Shown here piece by piece: positions 20,230 to 29,651 of a DNA stretch of 64,000 nt. The DNA lies in contig NZ_JASCRY010000004.1 of assembly GCF_030010375.1 (NCBI RefSeq), positions 248,001 through 312,000 of the forward strand, in the 5' to 3' direction. Origin of the DNA: Flavobacterium yafengii. Lineage in GTDB: Bacteria > Bacteroidota > Bacteroidia > Flavobacteriales > Flavobacteriaceae. The notes under the pieces are model-generated. The model made no database searches. It was not told the origin of the DNA and saw only the letters and a program-made list of their open reading frames with translations. Position 1 is the stretch's first letter. Each line of letters opens with the position of its first letter. Made by a program: the position numbers and the translations under genes.

Positions 20230-20846
20230 TACTTCTGAATGATTACATAAGAGTTGTTATGACCAGGAACACATCCTTTAATAACAAGTAGGTTCTTATC
20301 AGCCACTACTTTTAAAACTCTAAGGTTTTGAACTTTTACATTGTCTCCTCCCATTCTTCCAGCCATACGCATTCCTTTGAATACTCTAGATGGATAAGAA
20401 GAAGCTCCTACAGAACCCGGCGCTCTTAAACGGTTGTGTTGACCGTGAGTTGCCTGACCAACACCACCAAAACCGTGACGTTTTACAACCCCTTGAAAAC
20501 CTTTACCTTTAGACACACCTTGCACATCTACAAATTCTCCTTCAGCAAAAATAGAAACATCAATAAGATCTCCTAATTTTTGTTCAGTTGCGAAATCTTG
20601 GAATTCAACGACTTTTTTCTTAGCTACAGTTCCCGCTTTTTTAAAGTGACCCAAAGCCGCTTTTGTGGAATGTTTCTCGTTTTTGTCATCGAAACCAAGT
20701 TGCAACGCTTCATACCCGTCAACACCTTTGGTTCTGACTTGGGTAACAACACATGGCCCAGCTTCGATTACTGTACAAGGAATATTCTTCCCGTTCTCGT
20801 CGAAAATGCTAGTCATGCCGATTTTTCTACCAATTAACCCAGACAT
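20229..20846 (-). CDS. rplC: 50S ribosomal protein L3
   Basis: Early assembly protein near the peptidyl-transferase centre. The 205 residues begin [20 protein letters not shown] and carry the signature [19 protein letters not shown]. It is the first gene after the 155-base gap from rpsJ and probably starts a transcript of its own from the promoter at 20921-20952, in addition to read-through from rpsJ. Confidence 0.99.
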   Translation of the reverse strand: MSGLIGRKIGMTSIFDENGKNIPCTVIEAGPCVVTQVRTKGVDGYEALQLGFDDKNEKHSTKAALGHFKKAGTVAKKKVVEFQDFATEQKLGDLIDVSIFAEGEFVDVQGVSKGKGFQGVVKRHGFGGVGQATHGQHNRLRAPGSVGASSYPSRVFKGMRMAGRMGGDNVKVQNLRVLKVVADKNLLVIKGCVPGHNNSYVIIQK

Positions 20847-20920
20847 AATTATTAATTATTAATTATTAAATATAAATATAGAACGCAGCTTTTAACCGAA
20901 TCCTATTTTTTTAGTGGGTG

Positions 20921-20952
20921 CAAATGTATAACTTATTTACACACAAACCAAA
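20921..20952 (-). promoter_or_regulatory. Promoter upstream of rplC within the str-S10 cluster
   Basis: On the minus strand TTTG (20949-20952), a 20-base spacer and TACATTTG (20921-20928) match the Bacteroidota consensus exactly at -7. The predicted transcript has a leader of about 70 bases before rplC. A 12-base perfect palindrome (20986-20997) lies between the rpsJ stop and this promoter. Confidence 0.75.
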
Positions 20953-21001
20953 AAAATAATTTTCGCTTAAAAACAGCGTCCTTTTCTTACTAGTAAGCTA
21001 T

Positions 21002-21307
21002 TTAAACTTTGATCTCTACTTCAACACCGCTAGGCAATTCAAGTTTCATCAAGGCATCAATAGTTTTTGATGAAGATGAGTAAATGTCAATTAATCTCTT
21101 GTATGACATTACTTCAAATTGCTCTCTCGCTTTTTTGTTAACGTGTGGAGAACGTAATACTGTGAAAAGTTTTTTGTGAGTTGGTAATGGAATTGGTCCT
21201 GTAACAACTGCTCCTGTACTTTTAACCGTTTTTACAATCTTTTCAGCAGACTTGTCTACCAACATGTGATCGTAAGATTTTAGTTTTATTCTGATTTTTT
21301 GACTCAT
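21002..21307 (-). CDS. rpsJ: 30S ribosomal protein S10
   Basis: Small-subunit head protein, and NusE in transcription antitermination with NusB. It has 101 residues: [22 protein letters not shown], then [28 protein letters not shown]. It lies 11 bases after fusA. Here rpsJ sits with the str genes and is separated from rplC by 155 bases. Confidence 0.99.
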   Translation of the reverse strand: MSQKIRIKLKSYDHMLVDKSAEKIVKTVKSTGAVVTGPIPLPTHKKLFTVLRSPHVNKKAREQFEVMSYKRLIDIYSSSSKTIDALMKLELPSGVEVEIKV

Positions 21308-21318
21308 TTTCTTAAAGA

Positions 21319-23475
21319 TTAAGCGTTTCCTTTTGCTTTTTTGATAACTGCTTCCGAAATATTCGAAGGAGTTTCAGCGTAATGTGAAAATTCCATTGTT
21401 GATGTTGCACGACCTGAAGACAAAGTTCTCAACGTTGTTACATAACCAAACATTTCTGATAATGGCACATCGGCTTTGATAGTTTTTGCACCAGCTCTGT
21501 CACCCATATCATTCACCTGACCTCTACGACGGTTGATATCACCTACGATATCCCCCATGTTTTCTTCTGGTGTAATAACCTCCATTTTCATGATTGGCTC
21601 AAGAATTACAGCTCCAGCAGCTTTAGCCACTTCTCTGTATCCCATTCTAGCTGCTAACTCAAAAGAAAGCGCATCAGAATCGACAGGGTGAAAAGATCCA
21701 TCTAACAAAGTTACTTTCAAACTATCAACTTGGTATCCTGCTAAAGGACCAGTTTTCATAGCTTCTCTGAAACCTTTTTCTACAGATGGGATATATTCTT
21801 TAGGAACGTTACCACCTTTTACAGCATTAACAAACTGCAATCCTACAGGAGCTTTACCATCAACTTCATCAGCAGGCTCTAGTCTAAATACGATATCACC
21901 GAATTTACCACGACCACCAGATTGTTTCTTGTAAGTTTCTCTGTGTTGAGCAGATTTTGTAAAAGCTTCTTTATATTCTACTTGAGGCTCACCTTGATTT
22001 ACTTCAACTTTAAACTCACGTTTCATTCTATCAACCAAGATATCTAAGTGAAGCTCACCCATACCGGAAATAATAGTCTGACCTGAAGCCTCATCAGTTC
22101 TAACAGTAAATGTAGGATCTTCTTCCGCTAATTTAGCCAAAGCCATACCCATTTTATCTACGTCAGCCTTAGTTTTAGGCTCAATAGCAATACCAATTAC
22201 CGGCGCAGGGAATTTCATTGACTCAAGAATGATTGGGTGTTTTTCATCACACAATGTATCTCCAGTTTTAATATCCTTAAATCCAACCGCCGCTCCAATA
22301 TCACCTGCTTCGATATAATCGATTGGGTTTTGCTTGTTGGCATGCATTTGGTAGATACGAGAAATTCTTTCTTTGTTTCCTGAACGAGTGTTCAAAACAT
22401 AAGAACCTGCATCCAAGCGTCCTGAATAAGCACGGAAGAAAGCTAAACGACCTACGAATGGGTCAGTAGCAATTTTAAACGCTAAAGCAGCAAAAGGCTC
22501 TTTAACATCTGGCTTACGCAATATTTTAGTTTGATCTTCTTCTAATAATTCAGCATCATCAGGATGAATCCCTTCGATACCTTCTTTATCCATTGGAGAC
22601 GGCAAATATTTACATACCGCATCTAACATGAATTGAACTCCTTTGTTTTTAAAAGAAGAACCCGCAATCATAGGAATGATGGCCATATCCATTACAGCTG
22701 CTCTTAATGCAATGTTGATTTCTTCCTCTGTAATAGAGTTTTCGTCTTCCATGAATTTTTCAAGCAAAGTCTCATCATAATCAGCAACTGCCTCAATAAG
22801 AATCGATCTGTATTCTTTAACCTCGTCAAGCATATCTTCTGGAATAGGCACAATCTCGTAAGTTGCTCCCAAACCTTCTTCATCCCAAACAATAGCCTGG
22901 TTTCTTACTAAATCCACAACACCTTTGAAATCATTTTCTTCACCAATCGGCAAAGTGATCGCAACTGCATTTGATTTTAACATATCTCTTACTTGTTGAC
23001 AAACCATCAAAAAGTTAGAACCTTGTCTATCCATTTTATTAACGAAACCAATACGTGGTACTCTGTATTGATCTGCTAATCTCCAGTTAGTTTCTGATTG
23101 TGGCTCAACACCATCAACAGCACTAAACAAGAAAACCAAACCATCAAGCACACGTAAAGAACGGTTTACTTCAACTGTAAAGTCAACGTGTCCCGGTGTA
23201 TCGATAATATTAAAGTGATAAGGTAATGTTTCAGGTAAAACTTTACCCTGAGTAGTTGGAAAATTCCATTCACAAGTTGTAGCAGCAGAAGTAATTGTAA
23301 TACCTCTTTCTTGCTCTTGCGCCATCCAGTCCATTGTTGCAGCACCATCGTGTACTTCACCGATTTTATGTGATTTTCCAGTATAGAATAATATACGCTC
23401 CGTTGTTGTTGTTTTACCAGCATCAATGTGAGCAGCAATTCCTATGTTTCTTGTATATTTAAGTTCTCTAGCCAT
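21319..23475 (-). CDS. fusA: Elongation factor G
   Basis: GTPase that drives translocation and, with RRF, ribosome recycling. The protein has 718 residues in five domains. G1 is [16 protein letters not shown] (about 16-31), G3 is DTPGHVDF (near 92) and G4 is NKMD (near 146). Domain IV carries the [14 protein letters not shown] stretch, and the C-terminus ends in a Lys-rich helix. It lies 10 bases after rpsG. Confidence 0.99.
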   Translation of the reverse strand: MARELKYTRNIGIAAHIDAGKTTTTERILFYTGKSHKIGEVHDGAATMDWMAQEQERGITITSAATTCEWNFPTTQGKVLPETLPYHFNIIDTPGHVDFTVEVNRSLRVLDGLVFLFSAVDGVEPQSETNWRLADQYRVPRIGFVNKMDRQGSNFLMVCQQVRDMLKSNAVAITLPIGEENDFKGVVDLVRNQAIVWDEEGLGATYEIVPIPEDMLDEVKEYRSILIEAVADYDETLLEKFMEDENSITEEEINIALRAAVMDMAIIPMIAGSSFKNKGVQFMLDAVCKYLPSPMDKEGIEGIHPDDAELLEEDQTKILRKPDVKEPFAALAFKIATDPFVGRLAFFRAYSGRLDAGSYVLNTRSGNKERISRIYQMHANKQNPIDYIEAGDIGAAVGFKDIKTGDTLCDEKHPIILESMKFPAPVIGIAIEPKTKADVDKMGMALAKLAEEDPTFTVRTDEASGQTIISGMGELHLDILVDRMKREFKVEVNQGEPQVEYKEAFTKSAQHRETYKKQSGGRGKFGDIVFRLEPADEVDGKAPVGLQFVNAVKGGNVPKEYIPSVEKGFREAMKTGPLAGYQVDSLKVTLLDGSFHPVDSDALSFELAARMGYREVAKAAGAVILEPIMKMEVITPEENMGDIVGDINRRRGQVNDMGDRAGAKTIKADVPLSEMFGYVTTLRTLSSGRATSTMEFSHYAETPSNISEAVIKKAKGNA

Positions 23476-23485
23476 TTCTTAAGAA

Positions 23486-23962
23486 TTAAAATCTAAAGTG
23501 AGAGAATGCTTTATTAGCTTCTGCCATCTTGTGAGTATCCATTCTCTTTTTAACAGCAGCTCCTTCTTCTTTAGCCGCAGCTAAACATTCTGAAGCCAAC
23601 CTTTGAGCCATAGATTTTTCATTTCTTCTTCTAGAATAAAGTATCAACCACTTCATTGCCATAGAAATTTTTCTATCTGGACGAATTTGCATTGGAATTT
23701 GAAATGTAGCTCCACCTACTCTACGACTACGTACTTCTACGTGAGGCATAACATTGGTTAACGCATCTTTCCAAATTTCTAATGATGGTTTCTCTGCATC
23801 TTGTTTTTTAGACTCAATGATGTCAATTGCATCATAAAATACTTTAAACGCTGTCGATTTTTTTCCATCCCACATTAAGTTGTTCACAAAACGTGTTACC
23901 AGTTGATCATTAAACCTTGGATCTGGTAAAAGTGGTCTCTTCTTTGCCGCTCTTTTTCTCAT
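23486..23962 (-). CDS. rpsG: 30S ribosomal protein S7
   Basis: Nucleates the 30S head and, in E. coli, represses the str operon. It has 158 residues: MRKRAAKKRPLLPDPRFNDQLVTRFVNNLM and EVRSRRVGGATFQIPMQIRPDRK. It lies 72 bases after rpsL, a gap with room for a regulatory structure such as the S7-binding site known between rpsL and rpsG in E. coli; I see no strong hairpin. Confidence 0.99.
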   Translation of the reverse strand: MRKRAAKKRPLLPDPRFNDQLVTRFVNNLMWDGKKSTAFKVFYDAIDIIESKKQDAEKPSLEIWKDALTNVMPHVEVRSRRVGGATFQIPMQIRPDRKISMAMKWLILYSRRRNEKSMAQRLASECLAAAKEEGAAVKKRMDTHKMAEANKAFSHFRF

Positions 23963-24034
23963 GTCTTTTTTTTAATAAAATGCCACACTTGCTTCGTTGC
24001 GAATAATCACAACCTACAAGAGCAACGTTTTAAA

Positions 24035-24418
24035 TTACTTTTTTGCTTCTTTTGGGCGTTTTGCTCCGTACTTAGATCTTCTTTGCGTTCTTCCTGCTAC
24101 TCCTGACGTATCAAGCGCACCACGAACGATGTGATATCTAACTCCTGGTAAATCTTTTACCCTTCCACCCCTAACTAATACTATCGAGTGCTCTTGTAAA
24201 TTGTGTCCTTCACCAGGGATGTAAGCATTCACTTCATTACCATTTGTCAAACGTACACGCGCTACTTTACGCATTGCAGAGTTTGGTTTTTTTGGTGTTG
24301 TAGTGTAAACACGCGTACAAACCCCTCTTCTTTGAGGACAAGAATCTAAAGCAACCGATTTACTCTTCTTAGTTATCTGAGTTCTTCCTGTTCTTACTAA
24401 TTGTTGAATTGTTGGCAT
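24035..24418 (-). CDS. rpsL: 30S ribosomal protein S12
   Basis: Decoding-centre protein of the 30S subunit. It has 127 residues. The [13 protein letters not shown] loop keeps the lysines (Lys43/Lys44) whose substitution gives streptomycin resistance in other bacteria, so this position is wild type; [17 protein letters not shown] is also intact. It is the first gene of the leftward supercluster, about 50 bases below a consensus promoter. Confidence 0.99.
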
Positions 24419-24471
24419 AATTAATACTAAAAATTTCTTATTATATTAAATTCCCGCTTTTTACGGGGTTG

Positions 24472-24502
24472 CAAATGTAGAAAATATTTTTTACTCTACA
24501 AA
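24472..24502 (-). promoter_or_regulatory. Promoter of the str operon (rpsL-rpsG-fusA-rpsJ)
   Basis: On the minus strand TTTG (24499-24502), a 19-base spacer and TACATTTG (24472-24479). The leader of about 50 bases contains a small CCCG/CGGG hairpin. The -7 octamer is identical to the one before rplC. Confidence 0.8.
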
Positions 24503-24539
24503 CGTTAATCTATTAATTTTCAATAAGATTATTTTATCA

Positions 24540-24570
24540 TTTGATTTTCATCACAAACATTAGATATTTG
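24540..24570 (+). promoter_or_regulatory. Promoter of the Omp85-like gene
   Basis: TTTG (24540-24543), a 19-base spacer, then GATATTTG (24563-24570), one base off the TAnnTTTG consensus. It places the transcript start about 25 bases before the TTG start at 24600 and runs divergently from the rpsL promoter. Confidence 0.55.
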
Positions 24571-24599
24571 CGTTACTTTTATTAAAAACACATACTCAT

Positions 24600-26306
24600 T
24601 TGAAATCCACTTTTATTTTACTATTCTTTCTGAATTTTTGCCTTAACTGTTCTGCGCAGAATTTTCGATTATTGATAACAGGAAGTAATTCATTAGAAAC
24701 AAAAACTATAGACTCCCTACAATACAATACAATACACAAAAACATAAAATCAATAAGTGAAGAGATAAACCGAATTTCAGGAAAATTATCAGAAATAGGC
24801 TATATAGACAACTCCAACCTCGAATTCACTGAAAAGGACTCAAGTTATGTAGCGAATTTTGCATTAGGGAAAAAAATAAAATCAATCCATATATATATAG
24901 GTACAAATAATCTATTTAACAACCCAGCAGACCAAGATACAAAAAAGGACATTTTAGTATTACCTTACAAAGAAATTGATTCTTTTCTAAAACAAGCCGT
25001 TCAAAAATTAGAACAAAATGGATTTGCATTAGCAAAACTAAAACTGATAAATATCAAAAGAGTCGATACTGAAATTTACGCTGATTTAAAACTAGAATCA
25101 GACGAGAAAAGAACACTAAACTCCATCACAATAAATTACACAGAAAACAACCGATCAAATAAATTTCCTAGTGGGCATTTAGCACAAATCAACAGAAAAT
25201 ACAAAAACAGCATTTTTAATCAAAAAATAGTTGCTGAAATTTACAATGATTTTGAAAAATTTGGATTTATTAGCCAAGTAAAATATCCAGAAATTTTATT
25301 CACTAAAGACACAACAAAAGTTTATGTGTATCTTGAGAAAAAAAAATCCAATACTTTTGACGGATTTATTGGATTTTCAAACAATGAAAATAAAAAAATA
25401 ACCCTAAATGGCTACTTAGACATAAAGCTAGAAAATATTTTAGGCTCTGGAGAACAATTATCAGTTTACTGGAAAAGTGACGGAAACGATCAAAAAACAT
25501 TTAATGCCAGCATTGAACTTCCATATTTACTCAAGACACCAATAGGATTAAAAGCACAAATTCAATTATTCAGACAAGACAGCACTTTTCAAAACACAAA
25601 AACAGCAATAGACTTAAGCTACTTTTCAAATTACAACAAACGCTTTTATTTAGGATTTCAAACTACAGAGTCAAGTGATATTCAAAATTCAAGCAACACT
25701 TCAATAAGCGATTTTAGCAATTCTTTTTTAACATCCAGTTTTAATTACACAAAACTAGACTTAGCTAATTACACTTTTCCAATAAAATCATTTTTCTCAA
25801 TAACTGCCGGAACCGGAAAACGAGAAATCAACAATCAATTAGAAAACACAACGAAAAGCAATCAGTTTTTTTTAAATATTCAAGCCTCACACAACTTTAA
25901 CTTAAATAAAAAGAATACAATAAATATAAATAGTCAGAATTATTATTTACAAAGTAACAGGTATATCGTAAATGAACTTTTCCGTTTTGGAGGATTAAAC
26001 AGCATAAGAGGATTTACAGAAAATAGCTTACAAGCTTATTTCACAACCTCAATTCTTACAGAATACAGACACATACTATCTTCAAATCTCTACGTCCATT
26101 CAATACTAGATTATTGCATTTACAAGAACAAATCAGACACACAACAAACGGACAAGACCGAAAAACTTCTAGGAATCGGGCTTGGATTTGGACTACAAAC
26201 AAAAAATGGCTTATTAAAATTTGCCCTAGCAAATGGTAGCAGCCAAAACCAACAAATTGAAATTTATAACACTATCATCCACATCTGTTATAATGTTAAA
26301 TTTTAA
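24600..26306 (+). CDS. Omp85/BamA-superfamily outer-membrane protein
   Basis: 568 residues with a signal peptide (MKSTFILLFFLNFCLNCSAQ, likely cut before QNF). The region to about 240 looks like POTRA-type modules, followed by an amphipathic beta-barrel. The Omp85 hallmark RGF occurs in GGLNSIRGFTE near residue 466, and the protein ends in Phe, as barrel proteins usually do. Its length is shorter than BamA, so it is more like a surface-antigen/TamA- or ShlB-type member. It begins with TTG: no in-frame ATG lies upstream, and the promoter at 24540-24570 fits this start. The substrate is unknown. SusC follows 84 bases later on the same strand, possibly as a separate unit. Confidence 0.75.
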   Translation: MKSTFILLFFLNFCLNCSAQNFRLLITGSNSLETKTIDSLQYNTIHKNIKSISEEINRISGKLSEIGYIDNSNLEFTEKDSSYVANFALGKKIKSIHIYIGTNNLFNNPADQDTKKDILVLPYKEIDSFLKQAVQKLEQNGFALAKLKLINIKRVDTEIYADLKLESDEKRTLNSITINYTENNRSNKFPSGHLAQINRKYKNSIFNQKIVAEIYNDFEKFGFISQVKYPEILFTKDTTKVYVYLEKKKSNTFDGFIGFSNNENKKITLNGYLDIKLENILGSGEQLSVYWKSDGNDQKTFNASIELPYLLKTPIGLKAQIQLFRQDSTFQNTKTAIDLSYFSNYNKRFYLGFQTTESSDIQNSSNTSISDFSNSFLTSSFNYTKLDLANYTFPIKSFFSITAGTGKREINNQLENTTKSNQFFLNIQASHNFNLNKKNTININSQNYYLQSNRYIVNELFRFGGLNSIRGFTENSLQAYFTTSILTEYRHILSSNLYVHSILDYCIYKNKSDTQQTDKTEKLLGIGLGFGLQTKNGLLKFALANGSSQNQQIEIYNTIIHICYNVKF

Positions 26307-26390
26307 TTACACTAAAAAATAGAGTTTCATTAATTAGGAAAGTTAACAAATTATTAAGATTTTTGCGAGACTAATTCAAAATATTAAAAA

Positions 26391-29300
26391 ATGAAACTAA
26401 AGTTCAATGGAATCTTAGTACTACTAGTAGTACTTATGACGCAACTAACTTTTGCGCAAGAAAGATCTGTTTCAGGTGTTGTTTCTGATAATGCAGGATT
26501 GCCTATACCAGGCGTGAGTGTATTAGTAAAGGGAACAAATTCTGGAACACAAACTGATTTTGATGGAAAATACTCTATCAAAGCATCTCCAAGCCAAGTC
26601 TTGATATTTAGCTACATTGGGATGAAAACTCAAGAAGTTACAGCTAGTTCATCTACTGTGAATGTAAAATTAGCAAGTAGTGCATTAGAACTTGAAGGTG
26701 TTGTAGTAACAGCTTTGGGAATTAAAAGAGAAAAAAAATCTCTTGGTTACGCTACTCAAGAAGTAAAAGCAGAAGACTTAAATTCTGGTGCTGGTAGTGG
26801 AAACTTCATCAACGAACTTTCTGGTAAAGTAGCTGGTGTTAACATTAAAAGAAACAATAACTTTGGTGGTTCATCAAGTATTGTATCTAGAGGTGTCAAA
26901 AGTTTAAGTGGAAACAATGAAATGCTTATTGTTATTGACGGAATGCCTATCAACAACTCCAACATCAACTCTAACACTGCAAGTCAAAATACAGGAGCAG
27001 GTAATACATACGATTATGGTAATGCAGCTATGGACATCAACCCTGATGACATTGAAAGTGTAAACATCCTTAAAGGAGCAGCGGCATCAGCTTTATATGG
27101 TTATTTAGGTGGAAATGGCGTTGTAATGATTACCACTAAAAAAGGAAAATCTAAAAAAGGATTAGGAATTACTATCTCTAGTGAATTTGTTGCTGGAACT
27201 ATAGACAAATCTACATTTGTTAAGTATCAAAATAAATATGGAGCAGGTTATGGCCCATATTACGAAGACGCATCAGGATACTTTTTATCAAGAGATATTG
27301 ATGGAGATGGTGTTGAAGATTTAGTTGTACCAACTTCTGAAGATGCTTCTTATGGAGCTGCATTTGATCCTAACTTACTGGTTTACAACTGGAATGCTTT
27401 CACACCGTGGTCTGATAGCTATCAAAAAGCGACTCCTTGGGTAGCCGCTAAAAACGACCCTACTACATTTTTCGACACAGCTACTTCTTTTAACAACTCT
27501 ATATCATTAGAAGACGGTAATGACACTACAAATTTTGTTTTGAATTTCACAAATTCTAAACAAACTGGTATTTTACCAAATAGTGACATGAAGAAGAATA
27601 ACATGAGCGCAAAAATAAATCATCAATTTTCAGATAAATTATCTACTAGTGTATTTGCGAATTTTAGCACGCAATCTACAGTAGGTAGAAACTCAACTGG
27701 ATATAATGAAAACATTATGTCTATGTTCCGTCAATGGTGGCAAACTAACGTTGATGTTCAAGAATTGAAACAAGTTTATGAAAGATCAGGCGGGCAAAAC
27801 ATCAACTGGAATTACTCAGATCCTTCAGACTTAACTCAAATTTACTGGGACAATCCATACTTTATCAGGAATAAAAACTTTCAATCTGATGAAAGAAATA
27901 GATTCTTAGGTTATGGTAGATTAGATTACAAACTGACAGACTGGTTAACAGTCTCAGGTAAAATATCTACAGATTCTTACAGCGAATTACGTGAAGAAAG
28001 AAGAGCATTTGGTTCTATTGCTGGAGACTTTGGAATTAACAGGTTAGCAGAAACTTCAGGATACCAAAAATATAACAGAACTTTCTCTGAACAAAATTAT
28101 GATTTCATCTTAACCTTCAAAAAAGACATCTCAGAAAACATTAGTTTTAATGGAGTAGCCGGAGGAACAGCTGTAAGAACTAGAATTATTTCTACTTTAA
28201 ACTCAACTCAAGGAGGACTTATTGTACCAGACCTTTTTAGTTTATCAAATTCAGTTGCAGGAGTACCTTTCCCAATTGAATCAGAAGTAAACCAAGGAGT
28301 TAACAGTTATTATGCTTCCGCATCTTTTGGATATAAAGACTTTTTATTCTTAGATGGAACTATAAGAAGAGACGCTTTTTCTAGCTTACCACAAGATGAA
28401 AATGCAATCAACACTTATTCAGCTTCTGGATCTTATGTTTTCACAAATCACATCAACAAACCGTGGTTAAGTTTTGGTAAAATAAGAGCCGGATATTCTG
28501 AAAGTCCACTTGGAACACCAAATCAATCTTTAATTGATACCTATATCAAGAATGATCCATTTGGAACTAACCAACAATATTCTGTTGCGTCAACCAAAAA
28601 TAATCCAGATTTGAAAGCTGTAAAAACTAACACCCAAGAAATTGGTTTAGAAATGCAATTTTTAAACAGAAGAGTTGGTTTTGAAGTAAGTGCTTACAAA
28701 AATGTAAATCAAGGAGAAGCAATTTCAGTTCCTTATTCTACAGCGACAGGTAACAGCGCAAGATTCATTAATGCAGCAACTGTAGAAAACAGAGGTATTG
28801 AAGTACAATTTAACGCTACTCCTATAAAAACAAAAGATTTTGCATGGGATATTTTCGTAAACTGGTCAACCAATAAAAATAAAGTTACCAAATTAATTGA
28901 TGGTATCGATAACCTTAGATTAAGTTCTTTTGGACAAGGGGTAACTCTTAACGCTGCTGTAGGTGAAGCTTATGGTGTACTTAGGGGTACTGATTTCACT
29001 TATTTGAATGGTGAAAAAGTAGTTGGAGCAAACGGAAGATATGTTGTCAATGCTTCAGCAAACAATGTTATTGGAGACGTTAATCCTGACTGGTTAGGTG
29101 GAGTACGTAATAAATTTACATACAAAAACTTATCATTTGGCTTTTTAATTGACATGAAAAAAGGAGGAGATATCTTTTCTCTTGACCAAGCATACGGTTT
29201 AGCTACTGGTCTATATGATATAACTGCAGGTAATAACGAACTAGGAAATCCTATAAGAAATACTATCGCAAATGGTGGTGGTGTTATCCTTCCTGGTGTA

Positions 29301-29648
29301 CAAGCAGATGGTTCTGCAAACACTGTAAGAACTCCTTCACCAGACCAATACGGAAACGTATCTGGATACAGAAGAGCACCAAACAAAGCTTTTGTATATG
29401 ACGCTTCTTTTATAAAATTAAGAGAAGTAAGCATTACTTATTCTTTACCAACTACAATCGTTTCAAAATTAAAACTTACTGATATGAAATTCAGTATCGT
29501 AGGCTCAAATTTATGGATAATCGACAAAAACCTTCCTTATGCTGATCCAGAAAGTGGACTAAGTGCTAATTCTAATTCAGCAGGATACTCAATAGGTTCA
29601 TTGCCATCAACTAGAAATATTGGTTGTAACGTAACATTTAAATTTTAA
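26391..29648 (+). CDS. SusC/RagA-family TonB-linked outer-membrane transporter
   Basis: A 1085-residue TonB-dependent receptor. The signal peptide (about 1-22, ending LTFA) is followed by a carboxypeptidase-like beta-sandwich domain (SGVVSDNAGLPIPGVSVLVKG..., about 27-100), a TonB-box-like stretch VVVTALGIKREKKSLG, the plug domain (VIDGMPINNSN, DDIESVNILKGAAASALYG) and a long barrel ending in CNVTFKF. It works with the SusD lipoprotein encoded 3 bases downstream to import oligomers, typically glycans or peptides, across the outer membrane. No glycosidase, peptidase or SusR/ECF regulator is adjacent, so the substrate cannot be inferred. Confidence 0.95.
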   Translation: MKLKFNGILVLLVVLMTQLTFAQERSVSGVVSDNAGLPIPGVSVLVKGTNSGTQTDFDGKYSIKASPSQVLIFSYIGMKTQEVTASSSTVNVKLASSALELEGVVVTALGIKREKKSLGYATQEVKAEDLNSGAGSGNFINELSGKVAGVNIKRNNNFGGSSSIVSRGVKSLSGNNEMLIVIDGMPINNSNINSNTASQNTGAGNTYDYGNAAMDINPDDIESVNILKGAAASALYGYLGGNGVVMITTKKGKSKKGLGITISSEFVAGTIDKSTFVKYQNKYGAGYGPYYEDASGYFLSRDIDGDGVEDLVVPTSEDASYGAAFDPNLLVYNWNAFTPWSDSYQKATPWVAAKNDPTTFFDTATSFNNSISLEDGNDTTNFVLNFTNSKQTGILPNSDMKKNNMSAKINHQFSDKLSTSVFANFSTQSTVGRNSTGYNENIMSMFRQWWQTNVDVQELKQVYERSGGQNINWNYSDPSDLTQIYWDNPYFIRNKNFQSDERNRFLGYGRLDYKLTDWLTVSGKISTDSYSELREERRAFGSIAGDFGINRLAETSGYQKYNRTFSEQNYDFILTFKKDISENISFNGVAGGTAVRTRIISTLNSTQGGLIVPDLFSLSNSVAGVPFPIESEVNQGVNSYYASASFGYKDFLFLDGTIRRDAFSSLPQDENAINTYSASGSYVFTNHINKPWLSFGKIRAGYSESPLGTPNQSLIDTYIKNDPFGTNQQYSVASTKNNPDLKAVKTNTQEIGLEMQFLNRRVGFEVSAYKNVNQGEAISVPYSTATGNSARFINAATVENRGIEVQFNATPIKTKDFAWDIFVNWSTNKNKVTKLIDGIDNLRLSSFGQGVTLNAAVGEAYGVLRGTDFTYLNGEKVVGANGRYVVNASANNVIGDVNPDWLGGVRNKFTYKNLSFGFLIDMKKGGDIFSLDQAYGLATGLYDITAGNNELGNPIRNTIANGGGVILPGVQADGSANTVRTPSPDQYGNVSGYRRAPNKAFVYDASFIKLREVSITYSLPTTIVSKLKLTDMKFSIVGSNLWIIDKNLPYADPESGLSANSNSAGYSIGSLPSTRNIGCNVTFKF

Positions 29649-29651
29649 ATT

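Noticed and set aside
29000-29434. Open frame of 144 codons antisense to susC
   Set aside because: It mirrors the susC barrel coding sequence and has no signal, motif or start context of its own.
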